DNA of 64,000 nt from Halobaculum limi (GTDB lineage Archaea > Halobacteriota > Halobacteria > Halobacteriales > Haloferacaceae). Positions 26,253 to 39,295 of the stretch are shown here, piece by piece. The notes beneath the pieces are model-generated. The model was not told the DNA's origin. It did no database searches and saw only the letters and a program-made list of their open reading frames with translations. Location: positions 2,418,001 to 2,482,000 of the forward strand of contig NZ_CP120468.1 in assembly GCF_029490015.1 (NCBI RefSeq). The letters run 5' to 3'. The position numbers were made by a program, and so were the translations under genes. The number at the start of each line of letters is the position of its first letter. The first letter of the stretch is position 1.

Positions 26253-26714
26253 TTACTGACCGCTATCCGTCTCCTCGACCGAACACTCCGCTTGTCTGAC
26301 GCCCTCAACGGGCGACTCCGACTGCGTGTAGGTGTCGTCGCCGGGAGCCATCGCGAGCATCGGGAGCGACAGCGTGTAGTCGAACGCGATCGCGAACCGC
26401 GAGAACGGGTCCGCGAAGAACGAACTAACGTCGCCGACGCCGGCGAACACGAGGCCGGTTCGCAGCGAGACCACCTGCACCTCACCAGTGTTGCCGGTGA
26501 TAGAAACGCCAAGCGCTCCTTTTCCTGTGAAGTTGGTGAACAGTGAAGTGTACACAGAGATGTCCATCGTCGGTCCCTCTGTACCAACGTCGAGGTCGCG
26601 ACCGTCACCGAAGCAGTCTGCGGGGTCGGCAGCCGCGGGCGCGACTGCGGGTCCCGTGAGCATCGAACAGACGAGTACAACCGCGACGAGCGACCGGAGG
26701 AGCGGCGATGTCAT
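26253..26714 (-). CDS. secreted protein of unknown function
   Basis: 153 residues from ATG 26714. A Sec-type signal peptide (LLRSLVAVVLVCSMLTGPAV, cleavage near AAADP at about 30) is followed by a soluble domain beginning ADCFGDGRDLDVGTEGP and including FTGKGALGVSITGN, then a moderately hydrophobic segment (FAIAFDYTLSLPMLAMAP). The tail carries one Cys in an acidic context. No family is recognised. Earlier in-frame starts would push the signal peptide inward. Confidence 0.7.
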   Translation of the reverse strand: MTSPLLRSLVAVVLVCSMLTGPAVAPAAADPADCFGDGRDLDVGTEGPTMDISVYTSLFTNFTGKGALGVSITGNTGEVQVVSLRTGLVFAGVGDVSSFFADPFSRFAIAFDYTLSLPMLAMAPGDDTYTQSESPVEGVRQAECSVEETDSGQ

Positions 26715-26789
26715 CGAGTCTACTCCGAACTCGCGTCTACTGGTTGAAAAACCTACACACCCGAGTCTCACGACTGATGCGGTCGAGAG

Positions 26790-27161
26790 TCACTCGCCGA
26801 GACCGATCCCCTCTACGAGATACGACGCCGACGTGGGATTCGTCGCCAGCGGCACGTCGTGAACGTCGCAGATGCGCAACAGCGCGGAGATGTCGGGTTC
26901 GTGCGGTTGAGCGGTCAGCGGGTCTCGGAGGAAGACGATGCCGTGGCAGTCGCCGTTGACCACCTCCGCACCGATCTGCATATCACCGCCGAGTGGGCCA
27001 GACGACTTCCGCTCGACCGTGAGGTCCGTCTCCTCGTTCAGGCGCTTTCCAGTCGTCCCCGTCGCGAGGAGGTCGTGCGTCGAGAGCGTATCGGTGTACT
27101 CGCGAGCGAAGTCGATGAGCGTCTCCTTCTGTTCGTCGTGCGCGATGAGCGCGAGGCGCAT
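26790..27161 (-). CDS. mgsA: methylglyoxal synthase
   Basis: 123 residues, the usual family length is about 130-150. MgsA converts dihydroxyacetone phosphate to methylglyoxal, a bypass of lower glycolysis. Seen: ALIAHDEQKETLIDFA, LLATGTTGKRL (phosphate site), SSGPLGGDMQIGAEV with catalytic Asp60, and IVFLRDPLTAQPHEPDISALLRI with His87 and Asp90. The C-terminus NPTSASYLVEG is typical. The chain is complete and all active-site residues are present. Confidence 0.95.
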   Translation of the reverse strand: MRLALIAHDEQKETLIDFAREYTDTLSTHDLLATGTTGKRLNEETDLTVERKSSGPLGGDMQIGAEVVNGDCHGIVFLRDPLTAQPHEPDISALLRICDVHDVPLATNPTSASYLVEGIGLGE

Positions 27162-27246
27162 ACGTGGGTCTCACCGCGGCACGACTTGAGTTCGGGTGTC
27201 GAACGCGCGGCGGTCGGACGCCGAATCAGCCGAGAACGCGCCGATC

Positions 27247-29172
27247 CTACTTGAAGCGGAACGTCTCGAGGTTCTTCGGCGCGAACGTCCGCATATTGTA
27301 CTCGTGGTACAGCGCCGACGAGAAGTCTTGGACGGAGCGCTCGTCGCCGTGGACGCACAGCACCTTCTCGGGACGGGGGTTCATCGTCTTCACGAAGTTC
27401 TCCAGTCCCTGGCGGTCGGCGTGGCCGGAGAAGCCGTCGACTGTCTCGACGCCCATCTTGAGCGTGAGCGTCGAGGTGCGACTCCGATCTTGCGGGTCCT
27501 GTACGGGAATCTCGTCCCAACCGTTCTGGATGCGTCGGCCGAGCGTCCCCTGTGCCTGGTAACCAACAAACGTGAGTTTCGAGTTCTCCTCGGTTCCGAG
27601 GTGGCGCAGCCACGACATAATCGGCCCGCCGGTCATCATCCCGGAGGTCGAGAGGATGACGCAGGGGCCGCCGTCGGCGACCTCCTGGCGCTCCTCTTCG
27701 CCGCCGTCGATGTGGTTGAACTGGTCGGCGAGGAACGGGTTCTCGTCTTCGTGGAAGATGCGGTCGCGGAGGTCGTCGCGGAGGTACTCGGGGTAGGTGG
27801 TGTGGATGGCCGTCGCCTCCCAGATCATCCCGTCGAGGTGGACGGGCATCTCGGGAATCTTGTCGGTGCGCATCGCCTCCTCTAACACCATCATAATCTC
27901 TTGTGACCGGCCGACCGCGAACGCCGGGATGAGGATCTTGCCGTCCTCCTCGTACGTCTCGTTGATCACCTCGATCAACTTGCGCTCGGAGTCCTCCTGG
28001 TCGGTCTGGTAGTCGTTGCGCCCGCCGTAGGTCGACTCCATCACGAGCGTCTCGACGCGCGGGAAGTCGTTGACCGCGCCGTTGAACAGGCGGGTGTCGT
28101 CGTAGTGAATGTCCCCCGAGAAGCAGACGTTGTAGAGGCCGTCGCCGATGTGGAAGTGCGAGACTGCGCTCCCCAGGATGTGCCCCGCGTTGTGGAACGT
28201 GAGTTTCACGTCCGGCGCGATGTCGGTCACGTCGCCGTACTCCAGCGGGATGGTGTGTTTGATCGCCTCGCGCACCTGCGCCGACTCGTAGGGCGGCGTA
28301 CGCCCCTCCTTGCTCGCGACGTCGAGGTAGTCGAGCGTGAGCAAACCCATCAGGTCGCGCGTCGGTTCCGTGCAGTAGATGGGACCGTCGTAGCCGTACT
28401 TGAACAGGAGCGGAATGAGCGCCGAGTGGTCGAGGTGGGCGTGGGTTAGCACGACCGCGTCGAGGTTCTGTGCGCCCGCGCCGAGTGCCTCCGGCACCTG
28501 GAGGTACGGCACTTCGCCCTCCGCGCCGGGCTTGTCGCCGCAGTCGATGAGGATGCGCGTCTCGGCGGTGTTGAGGATGAACGACGCGCGTCCGACCTCG
28601 CGACAACAGCCGAGGGTGGTGATGCGGACCCACTGCTCGTCGGCCATCTCTTCGCGGTGGATGGTGCGGCCGACGCGTTCGAGGATGTCGCGGCGCTCCT
28701 CGCGTTCCTGCTTCAGGAAGTTGCGAACGTTTGAGACGGTGGAGGACTCGATGGGGGGCGTGCGAACGACCTCGGGGGTCCAGCCGACTTCTTGAGTAAT
28801 CTCGCGGAGAGTCGCGCCGTGGCGGCCGATGACCATTCCCGGCTTCTCCGCCTCGATGACGACCTCGCCGGTGTCCTCGTGGAAGTCGAGGTCGGTGACG
28901 CCGGCCTCCTCGGGGATGACGTCACGGATCTTGGATTCGGCCTCACGCGGGTCAGAGAGGACGTCCGGATGCGGACGAACCGTGATTCGCTTGCGGAGTT
29001 TGGAGGCGAGGCGTCGGATCAGGTCGCCATTCTGCGCGAACGCTTTGGGGTGGCGCGTGTAGATGACCAGTTCCGGCCCCTCGTATTTGACGTCGGTAAC
29101 CGTGATGTCGCTGGGGATTTCCGATTCGATCTGTGCTTTCGTCTGCTCTAACTGTTTCTCGACTTGGCTCAT
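27247..29172 (-). CDS. fttA: archaeal CPSF-type ribonuclease, termination factor FttA (aCPSF1)
   Basis: 641 residues from ATG 29172. Two N-terminal KH-type domains (the second with PGMVIGRHGATLREIT at about 111-125) are followed by a metallo-beta-lactamase core with HAHLDHS (244-250), HNAGHILGSAVS and FSGDIHYD, and a beta-CASP insertion (LVMESTYGGRND, PAFAVGRSQEIM). The C-terminus has VDGFSGHADRQGL and CVHGDE. FttA cleaves nascent RNA and drives archaeal transcription termination. The frame is open another 48 codons upstream, but homologues begin at MSQVEKQLEQ. All catalytic His/Asp residues appear intact. Confidence 0.95.
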   Translation of the reverse strand: MSQVEKQLEQTKAQIESEIPSDITVTDVKYEGPELVIYTRHPKAFAQNGDLIRRLASKLRKRITVRPHPDVLSDPREAESKIRDVIPEEAGVTDLDFHEDTGEVVIEAEKPGMVIGRHGATLREITQEVGWTPEVVRTPPIESSTVSNVRNFLKQEREERRDILERVGRTIHREEMADEQWVRITTLGCCREVGRASFILNTAETRILIDCGDKPGAEGEVPYLQVPEALGAGAQNLDAVVLTHAHLDHSALIPLLFKYGYDGPIYCTEPTRDLMGLLTLDYLDVASKEGRTPPYESAQVREAIKHTIPLEYGDVTDIAPDVKLTFHNAGHILGSAVSHFHIGDGLYNVCFSGDIHYDDTRLFNGAVNDFPRVETLVMESTYGGRNDYQTDQEDSERKLIEVINETYEEDGKILIPAFAVGRSQEIMMVLEEAMRTDKIPEMPVHLDGMIWEATAIHTTYPEYLRDDLRDRIFHEDENPFLADQFNHIDGGEEERQEVADGGPCVILSTSGMMTGGPIMSWLRHLGTEENSKLTFVGYQAQGTLGRRIQNGWDEIPVQDPQDRSRTSTLTLKMGVETVDGFSGHADRQGLENFVKTMNPRPEKVLCVHGDERSVQDFSSALYHEYNMRTFAPKNLETFRFK

Positions 29173-29394
29173 AACTGAGATACGCGTCGTCTGCACCGCG
29201 GGGCGTCGCTGTCGGTCGCTACGCCCTCGGGTCGACTGTGAGTGGAAGACTGCATGAGTACGGGACGCTCCGTTGAGGTAGCCCAAGTGGGCGACGGAAA
29301 ACCCGCTTGTTCCCACGTAGTCGCCGCGTGTTATAAAACTCTTCGCAAACCGCTACCCGGAAACCACTACCCGTCATTGGGACGTATTTCGGAT

Positions 29395-29919
29395 ATGCAC
29401 GTCACTCCCGACTCTGTCACCGCCGAACGCGACCGCCTGCGCGACCGAGCGTCGGTCGTCGTTCCCCTCCTCAACGACACTCGCGCCGCTCTCGCCGAGA
29501 TGTTCGAGACGGAGGTGGCGTCCGTCACCGAGGCCCAGTATCGCCGCGAGATAGACCTCTTGTTCGCCGACGGCGACCGCGCGGTCAACGTCGCCGCCCT
29601 CGCGGGTCTCCTCAGGGAATTGGACGTCGAGGGCGACTATCCGGGGTTCGTCGTCGACGAACTCCTCGGCCGGCAGTTGGCGGCGACCATCGCCGGCGAG
29701 CAACCCCTCGCCCTCCTCGCAGAAGCGACGTTCCACTTCGCGGATACGCGGAGTCACGGCGACGACGGCGACCCTGCCGGCGTCGACGACCTGGACGCCG
29801 CCCTCGCAGCAGGGATTCAGACCCGCCTCCCCGGGTGGTCGTGGCGCGAGCGTGAGAGTCCGTTCGCGGTCGACCCTGCGGACACAGGACGCGACGATAG
29901 CGACTCGACAGAGCGATGA
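29395..29919 (+). CDS. haloarchaeal conserved hypothetical protein
   Basis: 174 residues from ATG 29395, divergent from fttA. Mostly helical and acidic; the middle (REIDLLFADGDRAVNVAALAGLLRELDVEGDYPGFVVDELLG, seen in pieces) contains no catalytic motif. The stop overlaps the Nudix start as ATGA, so the two are translationally coupled and may act together. A TATA-like TTATAAAA lies at about 29329-29336, roughly 60 bases before the start. Function unknown. Confidence 0.7.
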   Translation: MHVTPDSVTAERDRLRDRASVVVPLLNDTRAALAEMFETEVASVTEAQYRREIDLLFADGDRAVNVAALAGLLRELDVEGDYPGFVVDELLGRQLAATIAGEQPLALLAEATFHFADTRSHGDDGDPAGVDDLDAALAAGIQTRLPGWSWRERESPFAVDPADTGRDDSDSTER

Positions 29920-30440
29920 TCGGACGCGCAGGTGAGGTGACACTCGCCCCGGCCGCCGCCCGCGACCGACTCCCGGAGGCGACGCTGTGTCACGTCGTCG
30001 ACGGTGACGAGACGCTCCTCATCAGGAAACGACGCGGCGTCGGCGCGGGGAACCTCGTCGGCCCCGGCGGGAAACTGGAGGCCGGGGAGACGCCACGCGA
30101 CTGTGTCGTACGCGAGGTGCGCGAAGAAGTGGGCATCGACGTTCACACTCCTGACCTCGCAGGTACGTTCGCCTACTGGGCCGACGACTGGTCGGCCGTC
30201 GTCCACGTCTTTCGCGCGACGGCGTACGAGGGAACGCCGACGGAGAGCGAGGAAGCCATCCCGGTGTGGGCCCCCGTCGAAGACCTCCCGACCGACGAGA
30301 TGTGGGAGACGGACCGAATGTGGCTGCCGACGGTCCTCGCGGGCGGGACGTTTCGCGCGACGTTCGTGTATCACGAGGGACAACCCCGGCACGTCGACGT
30401 GGAGACGGGCGTCGACCCGGTCGTTCAGCCGCGTGAGTGA
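29916..30440 (+). CDS. Nudix hydrolase
   Basis: 174 residues. The Nudix box GX5EX7REUXEEXGU is complete at residues 52-74 (GGKLEAGETPRD, then CVVREVREEVGI), so the magnesium site is intact. Arrangement and length resemble MutT/8-oxo-dGTPase and Nudix proteins that pair with an RNA- or nucleotide-related gene; the substrate cannot be assigned from sequence. Translation is coupled to the preceding hypothetical gene by a 4-base overlap. Confidence 0.88.
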   Translation: MIGRAGEVTLAPAAARDRLPEATLCHVVDGDETLLIRKRRGVGAGNLVGPGGKLEAGETPRDCVVREVREEVGIDVHTPDLAGTFAYWADDWSAVVHVFRATAYEGTPTESEEAIPVWAPVEDLPTDEMWETDRMWLPTVLAGGTFRATFVYHEGQPRHVDVETGVDPVVQPRE

Positions 30441-30646
30441 TCCACAGGGTGGGGGAACGCTCTTCTCGGGCGGCGGTCTCACGTCGACTATGCGCGTCGC
30501 CGTCGCCGGACATCGATCCGTCACCCACCGTCGCGAGCGACGCGGCCCGTCGCCGCTGCCGCCGCGTGGCGCGTAGCCACGCCTCCCACCTTCTTCCCCG
30601 CGACCGAACGCACCGAGTTTAAGACGGCAGTCCGATACCCACGAGT

Positions 30647-32140
30647 ATGAGCGAACACGACGACGCCGACTCCGACGCACAGGAGTTGGGCATCACGAAA
30701 TCGAAGGAGTACGAGACGGGAGACTGGTACGCGGAAGTCGTCCGCAAGGCTGGTCTCGCAAACTACGCGCCCGACGGGATGTCCGGGTTCATCATCACCC
30801 GCCCGCGCGGGTACGCCCTCTGGGAGCGCCTGCAGAACTTTCTCGACGCGAAGTTCAAGAACACGGGCGTCCAGAACGCCTACTTCCCCCTGCTCATCCC
30901 CGAGTCCTACCTCGAAGCCGAGAAGGACATCGTCGAGGGGTTCGACCCCGAGGTGGCGTGGGTCACCCACGGCGGCCACGAGGAGTTGGAGGAGCGACTC
31001 GCGGTGCGGCCCACCTCCGAGTCCATCATCGCCCCCTACATGTCGCAGTGGGTCCGGAGCCACCGCGACCTTCCCCTCCGCTTGAACCAGTGGGCCTCCG
31101 TCGTGCGCTGGGAGGCGACCGACACGAAGCCGTTCTTCCGCACGAAGGAGTTCCTCTGGCAGGAGGGGCACACCGCCCACGCCACCCGCGACGGCGCGTG
31201 GGATGAGACGATGACTCGCCTCGACCAGTACGAGTCGGTGTACGAGGACTTCCTCGCCATCCCCGTCCTCCGCGGGCAGAAGCCCGACCACGACAAGTTC
31301 CCCGGCGCGGACACCACCACGACCGTCGAGGCGCTGATGCCCGACGGAAAATCCGTGCAGGGCGGCACCTCCCACTACCTCGGAACGAGTTTCGCGGAGG
31401 CGTTCGACATCACGTTCTCCGACGAGGACGAGGCCGACCGCGTCGCCCACACCACCTCGTGGGGGCTGTCGTGGCGGGCGCTCGGCGCACTCATCATGAC
31501 CCACTCCGACGATCAGGGACTCGTGCTCCCGCCCACGGTCGCACCCACGCAGGTCGTCATCGTCCCCATCTGGCAAGAGGAGACGAAAGACGACGTGTTG
31601 GAGTACGCCGAGGGCGTCGCCGAGGACTTGGAGGACGCGGGCGTCCGCGTCGAACTCGACGACCGCGACACGCGCAATCCCGGCTTCAAGTTCAACGAAC
31701 ACGAACTCAACGGCGTCCCGGTCCGCTTCGAGATCGGTCCCTACGAGGTCGAGGACGACGAGGTCACCGTCATCCACCGCCCCGACGGTGAGGAGTCGAC
31801 CGTCGACCGCGAAGCCATCGCCGAGACGACGCGCGACCACCTCGACGAGGTGTACGCGAAACTGTACGCCCGCGCGGAGGAGAACCTCGAAGGCGAGGTG
31901 CGCGAGGCCAACTCGCGCAACGAGATCCTCGGCACCATCGGCCAACACGGCGGCTACGTGAAGACGCCGTGGTGCGGCGACGAGGCGTGTGAGGCAGAGG
32001 TCAAAGACCAGATCGCCGCGGAAATCGTGATGGTCCCCTTCGAGGACGACGACGACCTCCACGGCGACGACCACGACGAGACGTGCGCCGTCTGCGAGGA
32101 GGACGCCACCCGGACGGCGTACTTCGCGAAGTCGTACTGA
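30647..32140 (+). CDS. proS: prolyl-tRNA synthetase (archaeal/eukaryal type)
   Basis: 497 residues. Class II synthetase that charges tRNA-Pro. Seen: GFIITRPRGYALWERLQN (motif 1 region), VRPTSESII (120-128), LNQWASVVRWE, FFRTKEFLWQEGHTAHA (motif 2), and SWGLSWRALGALIMTHSDDQGLVLPP (motif 3). The anticodon-binding domain follows (QVVIVPIWQ), then a C-terminal zinc-binding-type domain with CGDEACE and TCAVCEE, ending in Tyr as in archaeal ProRS. The start has a TTTAAG element about 30 bases upstream. Confidence 0.97.
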   Translation: MSEHDDADSDAQELGITKSKEYETGDWYAEVVRKAGLANYAPDGMSGFIITRPRGYALWERLQNFLDAKFKNTGVQNAYFPLLIPESYLEAEKDIVEGFDPEVAWVTHGGHEELEERLAVRPTSESIIAPYMSQWVRSHRDLPLRLNQWASVVRWEATDTKPFFRTKEFLWQEGHTAHATRDGAWDETMTRLDQYESVYEDFLAIPVLRGQKPDHDKFPGADTTTTVEALMPDGKSVQGGTSHYLGTSFAEAFDITFSDEDEADRVAHTTSWGLSWRALGALIMTHSDDQGLVLPPTVAPTQVVIVPIWQEETKDDVLEYAEGVAEDLEDAGVRVELDDRDTRNPGFKFNEHELNGVPVRFEIGPYEVEDDEVTVIHRPDGEESTVDREAIAETTRDHLDEVYAKLYARAEENLEGEVREANSRNEILGTIGQHGGYVKTPWCGDEACEAEVKDQIAAEIVMVPFEDDDDLHGDDHDETCAVCEEDATRTAYFAKSY

Positions 32141-32279
32141 GCGCTCGCACCCCTCGACTTCGCGTCGCCATCGCCACTCCCGTCCGGCGACAATCCTCCG
32201 ATTCGATACTCGTTCGTGAGTGAATCCCTCCGGAACTTTATACGTAAACGACGGTGACGCTCCGAATCACCAGTATACC

Positions 32280-32332
32280 TTATACATATTAATATGGCAA
32301 TAACACACCCTTAGCCGTTTAGGGTCAACCCT
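32280..32332 (+). promoter_or_regulatory. gltB promoter with repeated ACCCT/AGGGT half-sites
   Basis: The gap upstream of gltB is AT-rich, with TTATACATATTAATATGG at 32280-32297 as the likely TATA region. Just downstream are three copies of one half-site: ACCCT (32307-32311), AGGGT (32321-32325) and ACCCT (32328-32332); the last two form the palindrome AGGGT-CA-ACCCT. The spacing puts them over the expected transcription start, as for a repressor operator. Inference from pattern. Confidence 0.5.
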
Positions 32333-32359
32333 TTAGTTAGGTGGTCGAACTACCCACAT

Positions 32360-36901
<4,542 letters not shown>

Positions 36902-36903
36902 CG

Positions 36904-36930
36904 CGAGACGCGAGCGAAGCGAGCGTCTCG
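36904..36930 (+). terminator. hairpin after gltB
   Basis: CGAGACGC (36904-36911) and GCGTCTCG (36923-36930) form a perfect 8-bp stem with an 11-base loop, starting 3 bases after the gltB stop. No T-run follows. The loop contains GAGCGAAGCGA, a sequence type often seen between haloarchaeal genes. Confidence 0.4.
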
Positions 36931-37077
36931 GAGCGACGGCGGAGCGGTCTTCGTGCCGCTCCGCCCACGAACGAGGCCTCAGAAAACCGGCGACGAGGTC
37001 TCCGTGCCGAGTCACCCGGTCAGCGCGTCGTCACCGAACAAGACCGAACTTAACCGGGATGCCGACGAAGCCGCCGT

Positions 37078-38013
37078 ATGGACAGTCTCAACCGGATGGC
37101 GGTGGAGTTGGTCGACGAGGCGCTCGATTTCGCCGACGAACTCAACATCGCTGGCTACGAACTTGACAGCGGCGCGACGGTCATCGACTTCGGCGTCGAG
37201 GCAGACGGCGGCCTCGAGGCCGGTCTCCTCCTCGCTGAGATCCAGACCGCCGGTCTCGCCACCCTCCAGACGCGGATGGGTCGCGTCGACGGGTCGCCGA
37301 CGCCGTTCGTCGAACTCACGACAGACCACCCCGGACTCGCGCTGCTCGGCTGTCAGAAGGCGGGGTGGGAACTCGACTTGCCCCACTTCGCCGGCCTCGG
37401 CTCGGGTCCCGCGCGGGCGCTCGTCGGCGAGGAGCGCGAGTATCAGGCGCTGGGCTACTTCGACGAGTTCGACCTGACCGTCCTCTGTGTCGAGAGCGCT
37501 ACGCTCCCCGACGACGACGTGGTCGAACACGTCGCCGAGAAGGCGAACGTAAACCAGCCCGCCGTCTTCCTCCCGACGACGGCACTCGGATCGACTGCGG
37601 GGAGCGTCACTGCCGCCGCCCGCGCCGCGGAACTCGCGGTGTTCCGCCTGTTCGAACTCGGCTACGACTTAGACGACGTCAAGTCGGTCGCGGGGACCGC
37701 GCCGGTCGCGCCCGTCAGTTACGACGAGACGGAGGCGATGGGCCGGACGAACGACGCGCTGGCGTACGGCGGCGAGGTCCACCTCACCGTCGCGGAGGAC
37801 TTCGACCAGTTCGATGAAGTCCCCTCCAGCGCGGCCAGCGAGTACGGTCGTCCGTTCAGCGAGGTGTTCGCGGACGCCGACTACGACTTCTACGAGGTCG
37901 ACGAGTCGGTGTTCGCGCCCGCCGCCGTCACGGTCGACGTGCTTGACGGTCCGACGTACGCACTGGGCGACACGCACGACGACCTGCTGGCCGAGTCGTT
38001 CGACTACCAGTAG
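37078..38013 (+). CDS. mch: methenyltetrahydromethanopterin cyclohydrolase
   Basis: 311 residues, the normal family length. Mch interconverts methenyl- and formyl-tetrahydropterin in C1 transfer. Seen: MDSLNRMAVELVDEALD, GATVIDFGVEADGGLEAGL, PGLALLGCQKAGWEL, and HFAGLGSGPARALVGEE, the conserved family region; then KANVNQPAVFLPTTALGSTAGS and NDALAYGGEVHL near the C-terminus. A TTAA element about 27 bases upstream suggests a leaderless start. Present without other methanogenesis genes in the window, so it probably serves biosynthetic C1 metabolism. Confidence 0.93.
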   Translation: MDSLNRMAVELVDEALDFADELNIAGYELDSGATVIDFGVEADGGLEAGLLLAEIQTAGLATLQTRMGRVDGSPTPFVELTTDHPGLALLGCQKAGWELDLPHFAGLGSGPARALVGEEREYQALGYFDEFDLTVLCVESATLPDDDVVEHVAEKANVNQPAVFLPTTALGSTAGSVTAAARAAELAVFRLFELGYDLDDVKSVAGTAPVAPVSYDETEAMGRTNDALAYGGEVHLTVAEDFDQFDEVPSSAASEYGRPFSEVFADADYDFYEVDESVFAPAAVTVDVLDGPTYALGDTHDDLLAESFDYQ

Positions 38014-38019
38014 AAGTAG

Positions 38020-38586
38020 ATGAAGTTCAAACTCGTTCCGGAGCCACCGGCGTCGCTCGCTCTCGTCGCAGAGGCACACGCGGCCGTCCCGCTGGTTCCG
38101 GGCAGCGAGGACGACTGCTGTGCGCGGCTGATGCGACGGGTGGGCTTTCGCTCGCGCGACGTGGCGCGGACGTGGCTCACCTTCCTGCGAGCGGTCGGAC
38201 TAGCCGAGGAGACGCCGGACGGCTTCAAGCGACTTCGTGACGATCCGACGCCAGAACTGCTCCGCGAACGACTGCTCGACGGCGTGTACGGTGCGAGCAA
38301 CACCGCCGACGCCCTACTCGCGACGGCGGACCCCCTCGACGCCGCCGCTGCCTTCGAGGGGTTCGCCGACCGAGTTCCCAACTGGGAGCGGTACCGGACC
38401 GACGACTGGGAGTCCGTGTGGCGTGAACGAGTCGAGCGACACCTGGAGTGGTTCGTCCTCCTCGACCTCGCGGAGTCGGTCGACGGCGGCTACCGCCCGA
38501 CTGACCGCCTCCGAGCGCTCCGCGACGACGACAGCGCCGACAGCGAAGATACCGGGAGTCACGACACCACCGACGACGATGCCTGA
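38020..38586 (+). CDS. haloarchaeal conserved hypothetical protein
   Basis: 188 residues, 6 bases after mch, so likely in the same transcript. The N-terminal half (RLMRRVGFRSRDVARTWLTFLRAVGLAEET, seen in pieces) has the look of a winged-helix unit; the rest (FADRVPNWERYRTDDWESVWRERVERHLEWF) is helical and acidic. The stop overlaps the HAD gene start by 8 bases. A DNA-binding role is possible but not supported beyond secondary-structure impression. Confidence 0.7.
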   Translation: MKFKLVPEPPASLALVAEAHAAVPLVPGSEDDCCARLMRRVGFRSRDVARTWLTFLRAVGLAEETPDGFKRLRDDPTPELLRERLLDGVYGASNTADALLATADPLDAAAAFEGFADRVPNWERYRTDDWESVWRERVERHLEWFVLLDLAESVDGGYRPTDRLRALRDDDSADSEDTGSHDTTDDDA

Positions 38587-39271
38587 CGACGGGAGTCGTC
38601 TCGCCGCGCCGCTCGCAACCGCCGACGCCGTGACGTTCGACCTCGACGACACGCTCGTCTCGTATCGCCGGTCGCCCGGCGAGGTGTTGGCGGCCGCGTT
38701 CGAGACGGTCGGCGTCGACCCGCTGTTCCCGGTGGAGGCGTACTACGAACGGTTCGCCGAGTTCAACGACCAGACCGACTCGATGGCGGACCTCCGCGAG
38801 GCCTGCTTCGCTGCGCTCGCTGCCGAACGTGGTCACGACAGCGACCTCGGCCGGACTGTCGCCCGCGCGTTCGCACGTGAGCGCGACCACGGAAACGTCG
38901 AGTGGTGCCCGGGCGCACGCGAGGTGTTGGACACGCTCGACGCGGCGGACGTCTCGTATGCGGTCGTCACGAACGGCCCGCCGGACGCGCAGGCGGCGAA
39001 AGCCGGAGCCGTCGGCGTGGATGAGCGTGCCGTCACCGTCGTGTTCGCCGGTCACGACACGGCGGCGAAACCCGATCCGGCGCCATTCGAGCGTGCGCTG
39101 TCGACGCTCGGCGTCGCAGCCGGTGATGCCGTCCACGTCGGAGACTCCGCTGACTCGGACGCCGCAGGCGCACTCGACGCCGGAATGGGCGCAGTTCTGG
39201 TCGGAACCGACGGCGTGGCCCCAGATGGTGCGATTCGGGTGCCGTCGCTAACGGCGGTACTGCGCGACTGA
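38579..39271 (+). CDS. HAD superfamily hydrolase
   Basis: 230 residues from ATG 38579, overlapping the preceding gene. HAD motifs are complete: motif I VTFDLDDTLVSY with nucleophile and acid/base Asp, motif II VVTNGP, motif III Lys in DTAAKPDPAPFE, and motif IV HVGDSADSDAAGA. A helical cap follows motif I (C1 type), as in phosphoglycolate-phosphatase-like enzymes. A small-molecule phosphatase is likely; the substrate cannot be named. Confidence 0.9.
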   Translation: MPDDGSRLAAPLATADAVTFDLDDTLVSYRRSPGEVLAAAFETVGVDPLFPVEAYYERFAEFNDQTDSMADLREACFAALAAERGHDSDLGRTVARAFARERDHGNVEWCPGAREVLDTLDAADVSYAVVTNGPPDAQAAKAGAVGVDERAVTVVFAGHDTAAKPDPAPFERALSTLGVAAGDAVHVGDSADSDAAGALDAGMGAVLVGTDGVAPDGAIRVPSLTAVLRD

Positions 39272-39295
39272 ACGACGTACCGCGCTGTCCGGCAG

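Noticed and set aside
36904-36930. The GAGCGAAGCGA-containing hairpin as a CRISPR or transposon repeat
   Set aside because: It occurs once here and looks like the common intergenic hairpin type; listed only as a weak terminator.
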